In this document: positions 1 through 9,136 of the stretch, one piece after another
Position numbering within the stretch: position 1 is the first letter of the stretch
How the letters are laid out: every line of letters begins with the position of its first letter
Origin: Flavobacteriaceae bacterium
GTDB taxonomy: Bacteria > Bacteroidota > Bacteroidia > Flavobacteriales > Flavobacteriaceae
NCBI GenBank assembly: GCA_029939235.1
Contig: JAOZTG010000005.1
Span: 15,057-48,833, forward strand
Length of the DNA: 33,777 nt
Reading direction: 5' to 3'
Made by a program: the position numbers and the translations under genes
The notes under the pieces: generated by a model
The model's input: only the letters and a program-made list of their open reading frames with translations
What the model was told of the DNA's origin: nothing
Databases searched by the model: none

Positions 1-3000
1 CTAATAAAATAGCTTTTCAATCGGAATTTTTTGTCTTGATATTCCGGGGCCTTTATAATTGATTTCCAGAGTCTGACTACCTCCACCATCAAAATAATGT
101 AATTTAATTGAATGTAAACCGGCGTCCAGTTTTAATTTACCCTTTCTTTCTGTGCTACCATGAACTCCGTCATTATTAACTATCAATATATCATCAATGT
201 AAAGTATGCTTCCATCATTTGAATTTACATAGAAATCATATATGCCACTTTGATCAATCTTTATGTAACCCGTAAATTCCATGGCAAAATTGGCAAATCT
301 CCTCTCCAGATTATCCAGATTAAAATCATCTATTTTATCTTTTCTGATAGCTGTTAATAATTCAAATTCCGGTATTTTACTCCAGATTCCTTCATAATAG
401 GAATATTCCAGCCCATTTTGGTATTTATGATCTTTTGAAACCTTTTGCTTTTTCTTGATAACAAAATATTTATGTTGAACGATTGGACTCGAAATAAATC
501 TGTTTTTAAATGCTCTTACTTTAACAATTACACTTTTTTTCAATGTAATTGGTTTAACATAAAGTTTAGATGATCTGTTAGGATCACTTCCATCCAATGT
601 ATATCGCATTTCTGCACCATCAGTTTGATTAGTAATTGAAACCAAAATAGGTTTTTCAACACTGATAGAATCTTTTGTTTTAAAAACAGGTTTTGAAACA
701 TGTTCTGTTTTCCAATAAACTTTTTTAGGTGAACCTTCTGACTCAATGAATAAAAAATCCTGAAATAATCCATAATCAATAAAATCATATTGATTTCCGG
801 ATGGTATATGTGCGCTTGCATTTGCAAAAGATGCCGGGCGCACAGAACCCCGATCATTTCCAAAATGGTGTGGACCTAATAAATTCTTCAACGTACCGGA
901 AACTACAACAGAAATTTCATTTTCGCCTTCTGTGACCTTATCTGTAATATCTAATTCATAAGGTGAAGAGAAAATTATACCGGATGGTTTATTATTTATC
1001 AATATCTCAGCAACACTACCATTCCAGTCAATCAACTTTATGATATATCTTTTATCTTTCACTTTATTCTTGATTGAATAAGTCCTGGTGTAAGAAACAT
1101 TATTGGAATAGAATGGAAATCCCTGATCTTTCCAACTTCCCAAGTCAAGTAGTTTGGAAGGAACAAGTTTCCAACCTTTCTTTTGTGGTTTTAAACTAAA
1201 ATCACCTAAAATATATACGGATTCTATTTCGGTGAAAACGGTCATTTTAGAAACATTTAAAGTAATTTTATTTTCACCTTTCACAACATATTTACCAATA
1301 TTATATACCGTAAACTTTCGATCAAGCCAATATATTGAAGGCAGGGCAGTAACTTTTTTACCATTGATCAATACCTGCCAAAGATTAGGTTGTTCAACTA
1401 CAACCTGCATAGAAGTAACATCTACACTTTCATCAACCATAAAAGGATAACTAACCTCAAAACCGGATCTGTTTGAAAAATTGTTTTTATCAATAATAGA
1501 TGTTTTATACTGTACAGCAGAATTCCAGGGATCTCCATCAAATCCATAGTGCTTAAATACTTTATCAGCAGCATTAAAAAAATAGATATCCTTATCAATC
1601 TTACCATCCAGAGTTAAATCACAATAATCAAGTGTTAGCACATTTGGTTCTTTCTTTTCAATACGCAACTTATCAAATGAATTGATCAATCTGGCTTTTC
1701 CGGTAATCTGAACAGGGATTTCTTTTGCAGGAGAATCACTGATGGTTAGCAATAAACTTCCGGCCGGAGGCAAATCAAATTCTATTTCCATTGAATTTCC
1801 ATTTGTTTTATTTGGATATGGATTTACATCTCCATTGGACAGATCAAATTCTTTTACAGATTTCCCTTTTATTGAGAAGGTTCCTTTGGACCATTTTTCC
1901 AGGCTGGTATTTACCAGAAATAACAATTGCCCATCTTCAAATTCACGTCGATGATGAAATAGTTTGCCACTGATCATTTCCGGTTGTTGAAAATGAATAC
2001 TTTTGGAAGCTTTCAAATTATAGCTCTGCAGATCAGAAATGGCATTGGTTTCTATCCATTGTTTTGGATTTTTTTCGACAATTGATTTTAATTCATTGTT
2101 AGTTTTTCCATCTACATGGTCAGGTATCCCATTAAAGGAAACAACTTTTCCTCCATTTTTTAGATAAGTTTTAACAAGTTCAAAAGTAGCTTTATCTAAA
2201 TTTTCTAATGTTGGAGGAATGACAATAATATCATAAGATCTTTCACCAACTACAAATTTTTCATTCTTGACCTTAGCAATATCCTTCATTATATTTTCAG
2301 ATGCCAGATCATATTCAATTTGGTATTTTTCGAGAGTTAGTACAAATTTTTGAAAATCAGGACCTATCGAAGCAAACTTATTGTTAGATACATTGTCAGA
2401 GAAATACATCCATGCGGTTGTGGTTGGTTCAATGATGAGTATATTATTTATTTGCTTTCCGGAAGATAGTGCCAATGTCAATCGGGCAAAATAATCTATT
2501 TGAACCTTGTAATTTTTCCACCAAGGTTCATGATAAGAAAATGATTGTGGATGATCTCTTTTTCGGGCTCCTTCAATGGTCACAAATGATAAATGTTGGT
2601 TGAGAAAATTTACACCAAGCACATATTCCCAATCGCCAATTCTTTTCATATCCTCAAATCGTAAGTCCCAGCCAGCTGCTCCATAAGTTTCGCTCAAGGT
2701 TCGGGTTTTGCCCATCTGGTTTGCAACGCTACTCAGTTCTTTTACCGACCGCACATTGCCAAACTGTGCATTGACATATTCACTATATTCATTCATTAAT
2801 ATATCAATTGCCGGCATTTGGTGCCAGGCATACATTGCCATATTATCTGCACCATGTGAAGGATTTGGCCAGCCATGTTCCCAGTAATGCCCGGTCCATT
2901 TCAAATCATTCTTTTCCGTATACGTATTCCAGGGTTTACTCCATCTCTCAATAAATAATTCCAAAAGTGTGTCATAATAATTATGTCTTATTTTTTTCCA

Positions 3001-3864
3001 ATCACCAATTTCATGATCCAAAGAAGGAAGATTGACCTTGAGATCATAGCCCCAACGTTTTTCAAATTCTTTAAATAATAAAGGTGTCCACCTAAGCCCT
3101 CCAGGAGAAACTATATTAGGCTCATCTGTAAAAATTCCGGGAACGGTTTTTCCAAATTCTTTTCCAAAAGCATTTTTATAACCGGTCATGGTTAATTCTA
3201 TAAATTTTTCAGTTACACCTTCATGCAATAAATCAACATATGAAAAGCCACCATGCCACCCTAATTTTTCATAATACTTTTTTGTGTAGAGATAATAGTC
3301 ACCTTCTTTATTTTTTTCTTCATCCAGTTTATCTGTGATATCTATGAAATTTTGTCCTTGTTTTTTTAATATGAGAAAAAAGGAGTCTGCATTCTCCGGT
3401 AGTTTTTTAAATATTTCCAGTTTTAACCCTCCACCTTTATTGTAAGATTCTGGCATTTCTGCAGGAACATGACCACCTGCAAATCCACTTGGATATGAAT
3501 TTTCATCGTAAAGCCATACATCCAATCCAATTTCTATTCCTTTTTGTACTGTGTAATTACAAAGAGAAAACCATTCATCTGATAAATATTCTGTGATCAG
3601 TCCCGGTCTTGGATGAATAAAAACACCACCAATACCCGCGGTTTTGAAATCGTTAAGTTGTTGATCTATTTGATCTTTTGTTATAAGATCATTCCAAACC
3701 CAAAGAGGTGCTGATCGAAATTGATTAGGTGGATCCTTAAATAAATCATGTACTTCTTTTAGTGAATTTATACTTGATTTCTCATTGGATTTTTGAGATT
3801 CTTCTTGATTGCAACTTGTAATTAGAAGAATAAGTATGATAAATGATATTACTTTTTGAAACAT
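1..3864 (-). CDS. GH106-like secreted glycoside hydrolase lipoprotein with CHB_HEX_C and PA14 domains
   Basis: A 1287-residue exported enzyme, complete, with its TAG stop at the first three bases of the window. The N-terminus is a lipoprotein signal (hydrophobic stretch ending LLITSC, Cys18), so it is probably anchored at the outer membrane. Residues about 40-760 resemble the GH106 alpha-L-rhamnosidase-like family: APLWVWND, GGVFIHPRPG and WLYDENSYPSG near the start are typical of its TIM barrel. Beta-sandwich sugar-binding modules follow (about 760-1010). Residues about 1075-1135 (YTLDGSDP) look like a chitobiase/hexosaminidase C-terminal domain, and about 1150-1287 is a PA14 lectin-like domain (DGSILYIDD, LHYFDGGG). 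It lies 46 nt downstream of the acetyltransferase gene and ends this CAZyme block. Rhamnosidase activity is a family inference; the substrate could be another deoxy- or uronic-sugar linkage. Confidence 0.8.
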   Translation of the reverse strand: MFQKVISFIILILLITSCNQEESQKSNEKSSINSLKEVHDLFKDPPNQFRSAPLWVWNDLITKDQIDQQLNDFKTAGIGGVFIHPRPGLITEYLSDEWFSLCNYTVQKGIEIGLDVWLYDENSYPSGFAGGHVPAEMPESYNKGGGLKLEIFKKLPENADSFFLILKKQGQNFIDITDKLDEEKNKEGDYYLYTKKYYEKLGWHGGFSYVDLLHEGVTEKFIELTMTGYKNAFGKEFGKTVPGIFTDEPNIVSPGGLRWTPLLFKEFEKRWGYDLKVNLPSLDHEIGDWKKIRHNYYDTLLELFIERWSKPWNTYTEKNDLKWTGHYWEHGWPNPSHGADNMAMYAWHQMPAIDILMNEYSEYVNAQFGNVRSVKELSSVANQMGKTRTLSETYGAAGWDLRFEDMKRIGDWEYVLGVNFLNQHLSFVTIEGARKRDHPQSFSYHEPWWKNYKVQIDYFARLTLALSSGKQINNILIIEPTTTAWMYFSDNVSNNKFASIGPDFQKFVLTLEKYQIEYDLASENIMKDIAKVKNEKFVVGERSYDIIVIPPTLENLDKATFELVKTYLKNGGKVVSFNGIPDHVDGKTNNELKSIVEKNPKQWIETNAISDLQSYNLKASKSIHFQQPEMISGKLFHHRREFEDGQLLFLVNTSLEKWSKGTFSIKGKSVKEFDLSNGDVNPYPNKTNGNSMEIEFDLPPAGSLLLTISDSPAKEIPVQITGKARLINSFDKLRIEKKEPNVLTLDYCDLTLDGKIDKDIYFFNAADKVFKHYGFDGDPWNSAVQYKTSIIDKNNFSNRSGFEVSYPFMVDESVDVTSMQVVVEQPNLWQVLINGKKVTALPSIYWLDRKFTVYNIGKYVVKGENKITLNVSKMTVFTEIESVYILGDFSLKPQKKGWKLVPSKLLDLGSWKDQGFPFYSNNVSYTRTYSIKNKVKDKRYIIKLIDWNGSVAEILINNKPSGIIFSSPYELDITDKVTEGENEISVVVSGTLKNLLGPHHFGNDRGSVRPASFANASAHIPSGNQYDFIDYGLFQDFLFIESEGSPKKVYWKTEHVSKPVFKTKDSISVEKPILVSITNQTDGAEMRYTLDGSDPNRSSKLYVKPITLKKSVIVKVRAFKNRFISSPIVQHKYFVIKKKQKVSKDHKYQNGLEYSYYEGIWSKIPEFELLTAIRKDKIDDFNLDNLERRFANFAMEFTGYIKIDQSGIYDFYVNSNDGSILYIDDILIVNNDGVHGSTERKGKLKLDAGLHSIKLHYFDGGGSQTLEINYKGPGISRQKIPIEKLFY

Positions 3865-3910
3865 ATCAATATTTTTCTTGTTGTTTTAATGAGATCTCAA
3901 AGAGTTAAAA

Positions 3911-5026
3911 CTAAACCCTTAAGAATATTTTATTTTTATACAAATAATACAAGATGAACCATTCAAAAGCGATGCTTCCCAGTATGATAATTACTTCACC
4001 AAAATCACCCATAGGTTTTGCTAAAAAACCAAGAAAAAACTCGGCTGTATCCCAGGAATCTAATATTCTATGTCCCATATAAATGGTAATCGAGTTGAGT
4101 CCGATCACTCTAAAGAAAAGGGTCCAGTTTCGCCATTTTCTTACATCGATGATATAGTAGAACAGAGCCATCAAAAGAAAACTAATACCTGAGGTTAGCA
4201 TATTAAATGGAACTGTCCATATGTTTTTAATGATTGGATAAACAGGTGACAATAATAAAGCCATCAATACAAGAGGAATTCCAATACTTAGTAGTAAACC
4301 AGTTTTTTTATTTTGCGTATATGTTTTGTTTCTCAGAATAAATCCGGCAATAGATCCAAATAAAGTGATCATTGTTGCGGAAACGATCGACAATATACCT
4401 TCAGGATCATAGGTTCCATATATCAACCTTCCGGGAAGAAATTTTTGATCCATCCATGCATTGATACTACCTTCTGGTGTTAATACGCCAACTCCAAATC
4501 CTGGAACAGGAGTAAAAAGTTGTAAAATGGTTATACCAGTCATGATACCTATCAGCCAAAATATTCGGGCTTTAAGGGTTGATGAGTTTATTACAATGAC
4601 AGAGGCAAAGAAATAGCCAATTCCTATTTGTGATAAAACACTGAGATAGCGAGGGTCTGAAAAACCATTTTTTAAGACTCCGTTATAAATAAGTCCGAAG
4701 AGTACCAATAAAACCATTCTTTTAAATACTTTTTTATGAAGAACGGATTTTTTAATTCCTTTTTCTAATCTGGAGACCAGTGCAAAGGGTATGGCTACTC
4801 CTGACATAAACATAAATAATGGGAAGATAAGGTCTTCAAAACGAAACCCTTCCCATGGTACATGATGCATTTGTTTGGCAAGAACTTCTACCCAGCCCCA
4901 TTCTGTGGCCTTCGCCAGAGCTCCTAATAAAGAGCCTCCTCCAATGATCCAGAACATATCAAATCCTCGAAGGGTATCTAAAGAGTATAATCTTTCTTTT
5001 GCTTTTGGCTCATTTTTTGTTTCCAT
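3911..5026 (-). CDS. HGSNAT-like membrane acetyltransferase (DUF5009/COG4299)
   Basis: A 371-residue polytopic inner-membrane protein with roughly ten hydrophobic segments. The N-terminus carries the family signature SLDTLRGFDMFWI (about residues 15-27), followed by a cytosol/periplasm boundary loop with HHVPWEGFRFEDLIFPLF. These are hallmarks of the bacterial relatives of human heparan-alpha-glucosaminide N-acetyltransferase, which move acetyl groups across a membrane onto the amino sugar of a glycan. The gene starts 19 nt after the GH20 hexosaminidase stop, and the two are probably translated from one mRNA. That pairing suggests that terminal glucosamine is N-acetylated, or that a released amino sugar is modified, before or after hexosaminidase action. 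The substrate is not visible from sequence, and another acyl acceptor is possible. Confidence 0.75.
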   Translation of the reverse strand: METKNEPKAKERLYSLDTLRGFDMFWIIGGGSLLGALAKATEWGWVEVLAKQMHHVPWEGFRFEDLIFPLFMFMSGVAIPFALVSRLEKGIKKSVLHKKVFKRMVLLVLFGLIYNGVLKNGFSDPRYLSVLSQIGIGYFFASVIVINSSTLKARIFWLIGIMTGITILQLFTPVPGFGVGVLTPEGSINAWMDQKFLPGRLIYGTYDPEGILSIVSATMITLFGSIAGFILRNKTYTQNKKTGLLLSIGIPLVLMALLLSPVYPIIKNIWTVPFNMLTSGISFLLMALFYYIIDVRKWRNWTLFFRVIGLNSITIYMGHRILDSWDTAEFFLGFLAKPMGDFGEVIIILGSIAFEWFILYYLYKNKIFLRV

Positions 5027-5045
5027 TATTTTAATATTTAATTGA

Positions 5046-7145
5046 TCAATTTGATAATTCGTTCATTATTTTCTCTAAAAACAATATCTCAGCATAAATT
5101 TGCCAGTCGAATGAAATGGTCTGATTTGCCAGATGAGAATGGTGATCCTGATCCAGGATATAATCAGCAGGTTTATTTAGCTTTCTGGTTTTACTGTATA
5201 CCACTTCAAGAGCTTTTCTTGTTTTATTAAAATCTTCAGGAAGTTCCCTTATCCGGTTTAAAGCAGCAGTCTCTTCTTGTTTATTATTAGTGTTATCGTA
5301 ATCCTTTAAAGTCAAAAGCATTTTGCTTGAAAACAGAACCATTTCGTTTACCTGTTCATAAACCTCTAAAGAATATTTATTTCTAATGGTTTTGGCTTTC
5401 ATGGTTTGGATCTTTGAACGGATTTGAATACACTCTTGCTCCATTAATTCTGCTTGTTCTAATCTTTCAGCATATTTTTTACTCCAGGTACCTTTTTTAC
5501 TTTTGTTAGGCAGATCAATAATTCCTTTTTTGAATGGTTGATCCATTTTATGGAGATAATTTCTTTTATTTCCATGTAGTAAGGCGTTTTTCCAAAAGGC
5601 TACCGGTTTTTCCAGCTGGTCGATAAAAGCAAGCTCAGATGCAGCCAGTGAGCTCGAAAATTCTCGCTGACGATAAGCTGATTTAATCTCATTTTTAGTT
5701 CTTTTTTCTCCTGACCAGGTGTATTCTGAAAAAGCAATAATTCCCCGGTTATATAGTTCAAAATGAGGTGAATCGTCATCCCAAAGTGTTAGTAATAATC
5801 CTTTTAGATTGTTTTGGATAGAGCTTACAGCAAACGCTTTGATATTATCCATATTACTTTCATTTTGAGGCATCAAAACCCATCTGGTTTGACCGGCGGT
5901 AGCTCCCATTACCTGCATACCGTTTTTTTGGAACCATTCCATAGCTTTGCTGTTTCCAACTGCCTGAGAAGAACTGTAATTCCACCTCATGTAAATGCAA
6001 TTCTTTGGAAACTGATCTAAAAATGCAACTAATTTATGTTCATTCTTTTTCCAAACCTTATCTACTTCTTTTTCTGTTAATTTAGTGTTGAACATTGCTT
6101 TATAAACTCCCGCCTGTTTTAGGGGCATATCATCCCAAAAAATTGGTATTCGATTATGCTCTTCGGCAAATCTGGCTACTTTATTTAACCATATCAATTG
6201 CAACTCTAATGCCGACTTGCCACTATTTCTTCCCGTAGTATGAACTTCATCTCCACCAACATGTAAATATTTACCATTTGGTGTTGCTTCTATCGCATCT
6301 AAATACAGATCAAATTGAACTTTATAGGTTTCGGGATCAAGCGGATTAAATGCCCAGTCACTTTTTGGATCATCACGTAAGCCTTTGTATTTATCATGTT
6401 TTAGAATAAAAGAAGCATGACCTAAACCCTGGATCAACGGACTTATTTCAATATTTCTCTCTTTTGCATAATTGCTTATCTTTTTCCATTCCTCAATACT
6501 CAATGCATCAGCAGAACCAACTTCTGGTTGCCGCTGGTACTGCAACTTGTCTTCCATTTCTACAAGAACCGCATTGACTTTATATCTTGCCAGTTTATCT
6601 AATAACTTATAATAATATTTAGTCTTTTCTAAGTGATGTTTTATATCCAGATGTATCGCTCGGTAAGAGAGTAATGGAAAGTCTTCGATCTTGCATAAGG
6701 GTAAAAAAAGACCTTGCTCCTTCGCATCTTCCAATAGTTGTTCAAGTGTCATAAATGAGTAGAACAAACCTGCTTTATCTTTGGCTGTAATATGGATCTT
6801 CTTTGGGGTAATATTTAGCAGATATCCTTCCGGAGGCAGATCAATAGATTCATCAATATGAAAAACGATCTGAGCTTTTGATTCTTTGTTTACAGGTTGA
6901 ATAGTATTTAGCACATATCCAACTTTTGGAAGGTCAATCTTATTGCTGGTATAATAACTTAAAACGTCTTTAAACTTTAAGGAACTATTTCCTGTAACTT
7001 CAAATTGTTGGGGCTGAGGTAATAACTTGAAATGAGCCTTTATTTCTTTTAATTCATTAGAATCATTACCTGTAAAACCTGTAAAAAAAAACATGGCAAT
7101 AACTGTAAGAAATAATTTTAAAGTACTTTTTATCTTGTTATTCAT
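5046..7145 (-). CDS. GH20 beta-N-acetylhexosaminidase-like protein, secreted
   Basis: A 699-residue exported protein: Lys-rich N-terminus and a hydrophobic stretch to about residue 25. Residues about 40-155 form the GH20b-type N-terminal alpha/beta domain. The TIM barrel follows, with the diagnostic HVGGDE pair at Asp299-Glu300, where Asp orients the substrate acetamido group and Glu is the acid/base of substrate-assisted hydrolysis. The region 170-300 has the usual YRAIHLDIKH and IQGLGHASF strands. Residues about 540-699 are an unassigned mostly helical tail, longer than in compact GH20 enzymes. The gene begins a short operon with the HGSNAT-like and GH106-like genes, separated from the upstream ABC gene by 200 nt. 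Removal of terminal GlcNAc/GalNAc is the family role. The divergence of the sequence leaves room for a different hexosamine. Confidence 0.85.
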   Translation of the reverse strand: MNNKIKSTLKLFLTVIAMFFFTGFTGNDSNELKEIKAHFKLLPQPQQFEVTGNSSLKFKDVLSYYTSNKIDLPKVGYVLNTIQPVNKESKAQIVFHIDESIDLPPEGYLLNITPKKIHITAKDKAGLFYSFMTLEQLLEDAKEQGLFLPLCKIEDFPLLSYRAIHLDIKHHLEKTKYYYKLLDKLARYKVNAVLVEMEDKLQYQRQPEVGSADALSIEEWKKISNYAKERNIEISPLIQGLGHASFILKHDKYKGLRDDPKSDWAFNPLDPETYKVQFDLYLDAIEATPNGKYLHVGGDEVHTTGRNSGKSALELQLIWLNKVARFAEEHNRIPIFWDDMPLKQAGVYKAMFNTKLTEKEVDKVWKKNEHKLVAFLDQFPKNCIYMRWNYSSSQAVGNSKAMEWFQKNGMQVMGATAGQTRWVLMPQNESNMDNIKAFAVSSIQNNLKGLLLTLWDDDSPHFELYNRGIIAFSEYTWSGEKRTKNEIKSAYRQREFSSSLAASELAFIDQLEKPVAFWKNALLHGNKRNYLHKMDQPFKKGIIDLPNKSKKGTWSKKYAERLEQAELMEQECIQIRSKIQTMKAKTIRNKYSLEVYEQVNEMVLFSSKMLLTLKDYDNTNNKQEETAALNRIRELPEDFNKTRKALEVVYSKTRKLNKPADYILDQDHHSHLANQTISFDWQIYAEILFLEKIMNELSN

Positions 7146-7218
7146 AAGTTCCGGATTATTTTAAAAGATTTTCTGAATCAAATTTTTCATTGTAGTCTTA
7201 TTGAGGATTTACAACCTT

Positions 7219-7247
7219 TAAAATTACACTATTAAAAAGATATCCAA
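7219..7247 (-). promoter_or_regulatory. candidate Bacteroidota promoter for the GH20 operon
   Basis: Reading the minus strand, TTG (7245-7247) is followed after 18 nt by TAATTTTA (7219-7226), one base off the Bacteroidota -33/-7 consensus TTG-N(17-23)-TAnnTTTG. It lies about 75 nt upstream of the GH20 start, in the 200-nt gap at 7146-7345, which is the largest break inside the minus-strand run. No convincing terminator was found for the ABC genes upstream. Confidence 0.3.
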
Positions 7248-7345
7248 CTAATTTTTTTTGACGGAAATACATTAAAAATTAACATCAGTTTTTGAAGTAA
7301 TAATTTGGAATAAAGAATGAATAAACGATGCTTAAAACATTTTAA

Positions 7346-7990
7346 TCAAATTACGATCTTTCCATTTTTTAAGGAAATAATACGATCAGCGTATTTATCA
7401 GCTTCTTTACCATGGGTTACAACAATTACTGTACCTCCGTTTTTATGGAATTGCACAAAACTCTTCAATACTTCTTCTGCATTTTCCGGATCCAGATTAC
7501 CTGTAGGTTCATCAGCTAAAATAATTTTAGGATGATTGATCAATGCTCTGGCAACAGCTGCCCGTTGTTTTTCACCTGCACTTAAGGCATTTGGTTTATG
7601 ATGCATTCTATCACCCAATCCAAGATCCACCAGCATTTTTTCTGCTTCAGCATTCTTTTGTCCTAAAGACATTACATTCACATTTTCAAGAAGTGTTAAA
7701 TATGGAAGTAAATGAAACATTTGAAATACAAATCCAACTTTAGAAGCCCGAAACTGATTTCTTTCGGTCGCGCTCAAATTGTAAATATCCTGCTCGTCAA
7801 AAAGTAATTTTCCACTACTTGGTTTGAGCATAGCTCCAATCATCAGGAGCAGGGTTGTTTTTCCACTTCCACTTGCACCTCTAATCACAATAAACTCCCC
7901 ATTTTCAATATGCAAGGAAACATGATCCAGAGCTTTAACTTCTTCTCCTTTTGATATATATACTTTACTAAGATCCTTTATTTCAATCAT
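7346..7990 (-). CDS. ABC transporter ATP-binding protein, LolD/MacB type
   Basis: A 214-residue cytoplasmic ATPase with every catalytic motif: Walker A GASGSGKTT (residues 38-46), Q-loop Gln90, signature LSAGE (136-140), Walker B ILADEP (Asp160, Glu161) and switch His193. The LSAGEKQRAAVARAL form and the small size are typical of LolD/MacB/FtsE-like ATPases, which drive FtsX-fold permeases as mechanotransducers rather than classical importers. It starts 2 nt after the permease stop and is the last gene of the tight module 13659-7346. The partner is therefore the adjacent permease, and the work is probably done on the extracytoplasmic proteins encoded upstream. Cargo, if any, is unknown. Confidence 0.92.
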   Translation of the reverse strand: MIEIKDLSKVYISKGEEVKALDHVSLHIENGEFIVIRGASGSGKTTLLLMIGAMLKPSSGKLLFDEQDIYNLSATERNQFRASKVGFVFQMFHLLPYLTLLENVNVMSLGQKNAEAEKMLVDLGLGDRMHHKPNALSAGEKQRAAVARALINHPKIILADEPTGNLDPENAEEVLKSFVQFHKNGGTVIVVTHGKEADKYADRIISLKNGKIVI

Positions 7991-7992
7991 AA

Positions 7993-9135
7993 TCAGTTCT
8001 CTCTTAAAATTATAGCAGGATCCTTAGAAATGGCGATCATTGTTGGAATAAAAGATGCAACAATTGCCAGTAACGGAGCAAGTAACATGGACCAAAAAAG
8101 TAAACTGTAAATTGGCTTGATCGATTTGGCAGTTACTACAAAAATATCCGGTCCGTAGATCAATGAAAAAGCAGTACCGATGATAAATCCAAATATTGCT
8201 CCAATAATTCCCATAATAAATGCTCTTCCCAAAAAGAGTAAAGCGGTTTTAACCGACCCGTATCCTAAAGCTCTGAGTACCCCTATTTCCTGAATTCTTT
8301 CCTTCACATTTAAATAGGCCAGTGTTCCGATCCATATGGTGGAAACCAAAATTAAAATTGGGATCAGATATGCAAAGTACTTTTCAAACATTCTTCGTTG
8401 CTTTTCACGGGTAACAGCTATGGTTTGATTGAGAACCAGTTTCCCTTCGGGCATCACCTGATCCAGTTGTTCTCTTAAAAGTGTTATTGCATCTGTATGA
8501 TCATCAATTAAACACAGGCAATCCAGAGCCTTAATTTCATTAATCTTTCCTTCCATATGCAGAATTTTCTGCACGTCAGTAAGTGGTGCAAAAATACGAA
8601 TATCATCTGTGTTCCCATTTTCGGTTAGTGTTTTTGTAATCACAAATTGCTTGTCTAAAACAGAGATGCTATCTCCTTTTTTAAGATTGTATTTTTTTGT
8701 AATTTCATGTCCAACATACACACTTCCGGGTTGAATAGTAAACACCATCGGAGCTTTTTTCTTTCCTGAAGGTTCTATCTCCGGAGAGATTCCTGTGAGG
8801 ATAATATTCATATCCTTCCATTTGATTTTTTGATGTAAAGTGGCTGTTAAATGTGCATATGAAAAATCTTTAAAATTATTAAATCTCTGTACAAATTCCT
8901 CCGGCATAGTATTACTTGAAAATCCTGACAACCAGAAATTATCCATATTTGTTTCCTTAGGGATGATCCGAAGGTTAAAACCCATATCTCTGGTTAGGCG
9001 TTTTGTTTCTCTGTCTGAAGCCTCACTCGTGGTATAGAAAGCAACAAAAAAAGCAACGGCAGTGATCACGGCGATCAATGCCAGGATAAAGTTTACCTTT
9101 CTACTTAAGATCTCTTTTATTATCAGTTGGAACAT
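7993..9135 (-). CDS. FtsX/MacB-type ABC permease
   Basis: A 380-residue membrane protein. I start it at 9135 (MFQLIIKEIL) rather than at 9195. This start puts it 1 nt after the stop of the upstream gene, matching the spacing in the rest of the operon, and places a Lys/Arg-flanked first TM helix at about residues 13-35. A periplasmic MacB-like domain spans about 40-245. Three C-terminal helices (about 260-285, 310-335 and 350-372) complete the 4-TM MacB/FtsX topology, and the QEIGVLRALGYG coupling segment is diagnostic for contact with the ATPase. The periplasmic domain holds a Cys206-x-Cys208 pair (DCLCLID), unusual in LolCE/MacB proteins as I know them. No outer-membrane or membrane-fusion partner is encoded nearby. 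Confidence 0.85.
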   Translation of the reverse strand: MFQLIIKEILSRKVNFILALIAVITAVAFFVAFYTTSEASDRETKRLTRDMGFNLRIIPKETNMDNFWLSGFSSNTMPEEFVQRFNNFKDFSYAHLTATLHQKIKWKDMNIILTGISPEIEPSGKKKAPMVFTIQPGSVYVGHEITKKYNLKKGDSISVLDKQFVITKTLTENGNTDDIRIFAPLTDVQKILHMEGKINEIKALDCLCLIDDHTDAITLLREQLDQVMPEGKLVLNQTIAVTREKQRRMFEKYFAYLIPILILVSTIWIGTLAYLNVKERIQEIGVLRALGYGSVKTALLFLGRAFIMGIIGAIFGFIIGTAFSLIYGPDIFVVTAKSIKPIYSLLFWSMLLAPLLAIVASFIPTMIAISKDPAIILREN

Positions 9136-9136
9136 G

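Noticed and set aside
7332-7345. AT-only inverted repeat TTAAAACATTTTAA just after the ABC ATPase stop
   Set aside because: The stem is only 6 A/T pairs with a 2-nt loop, too weak to call a terminator.
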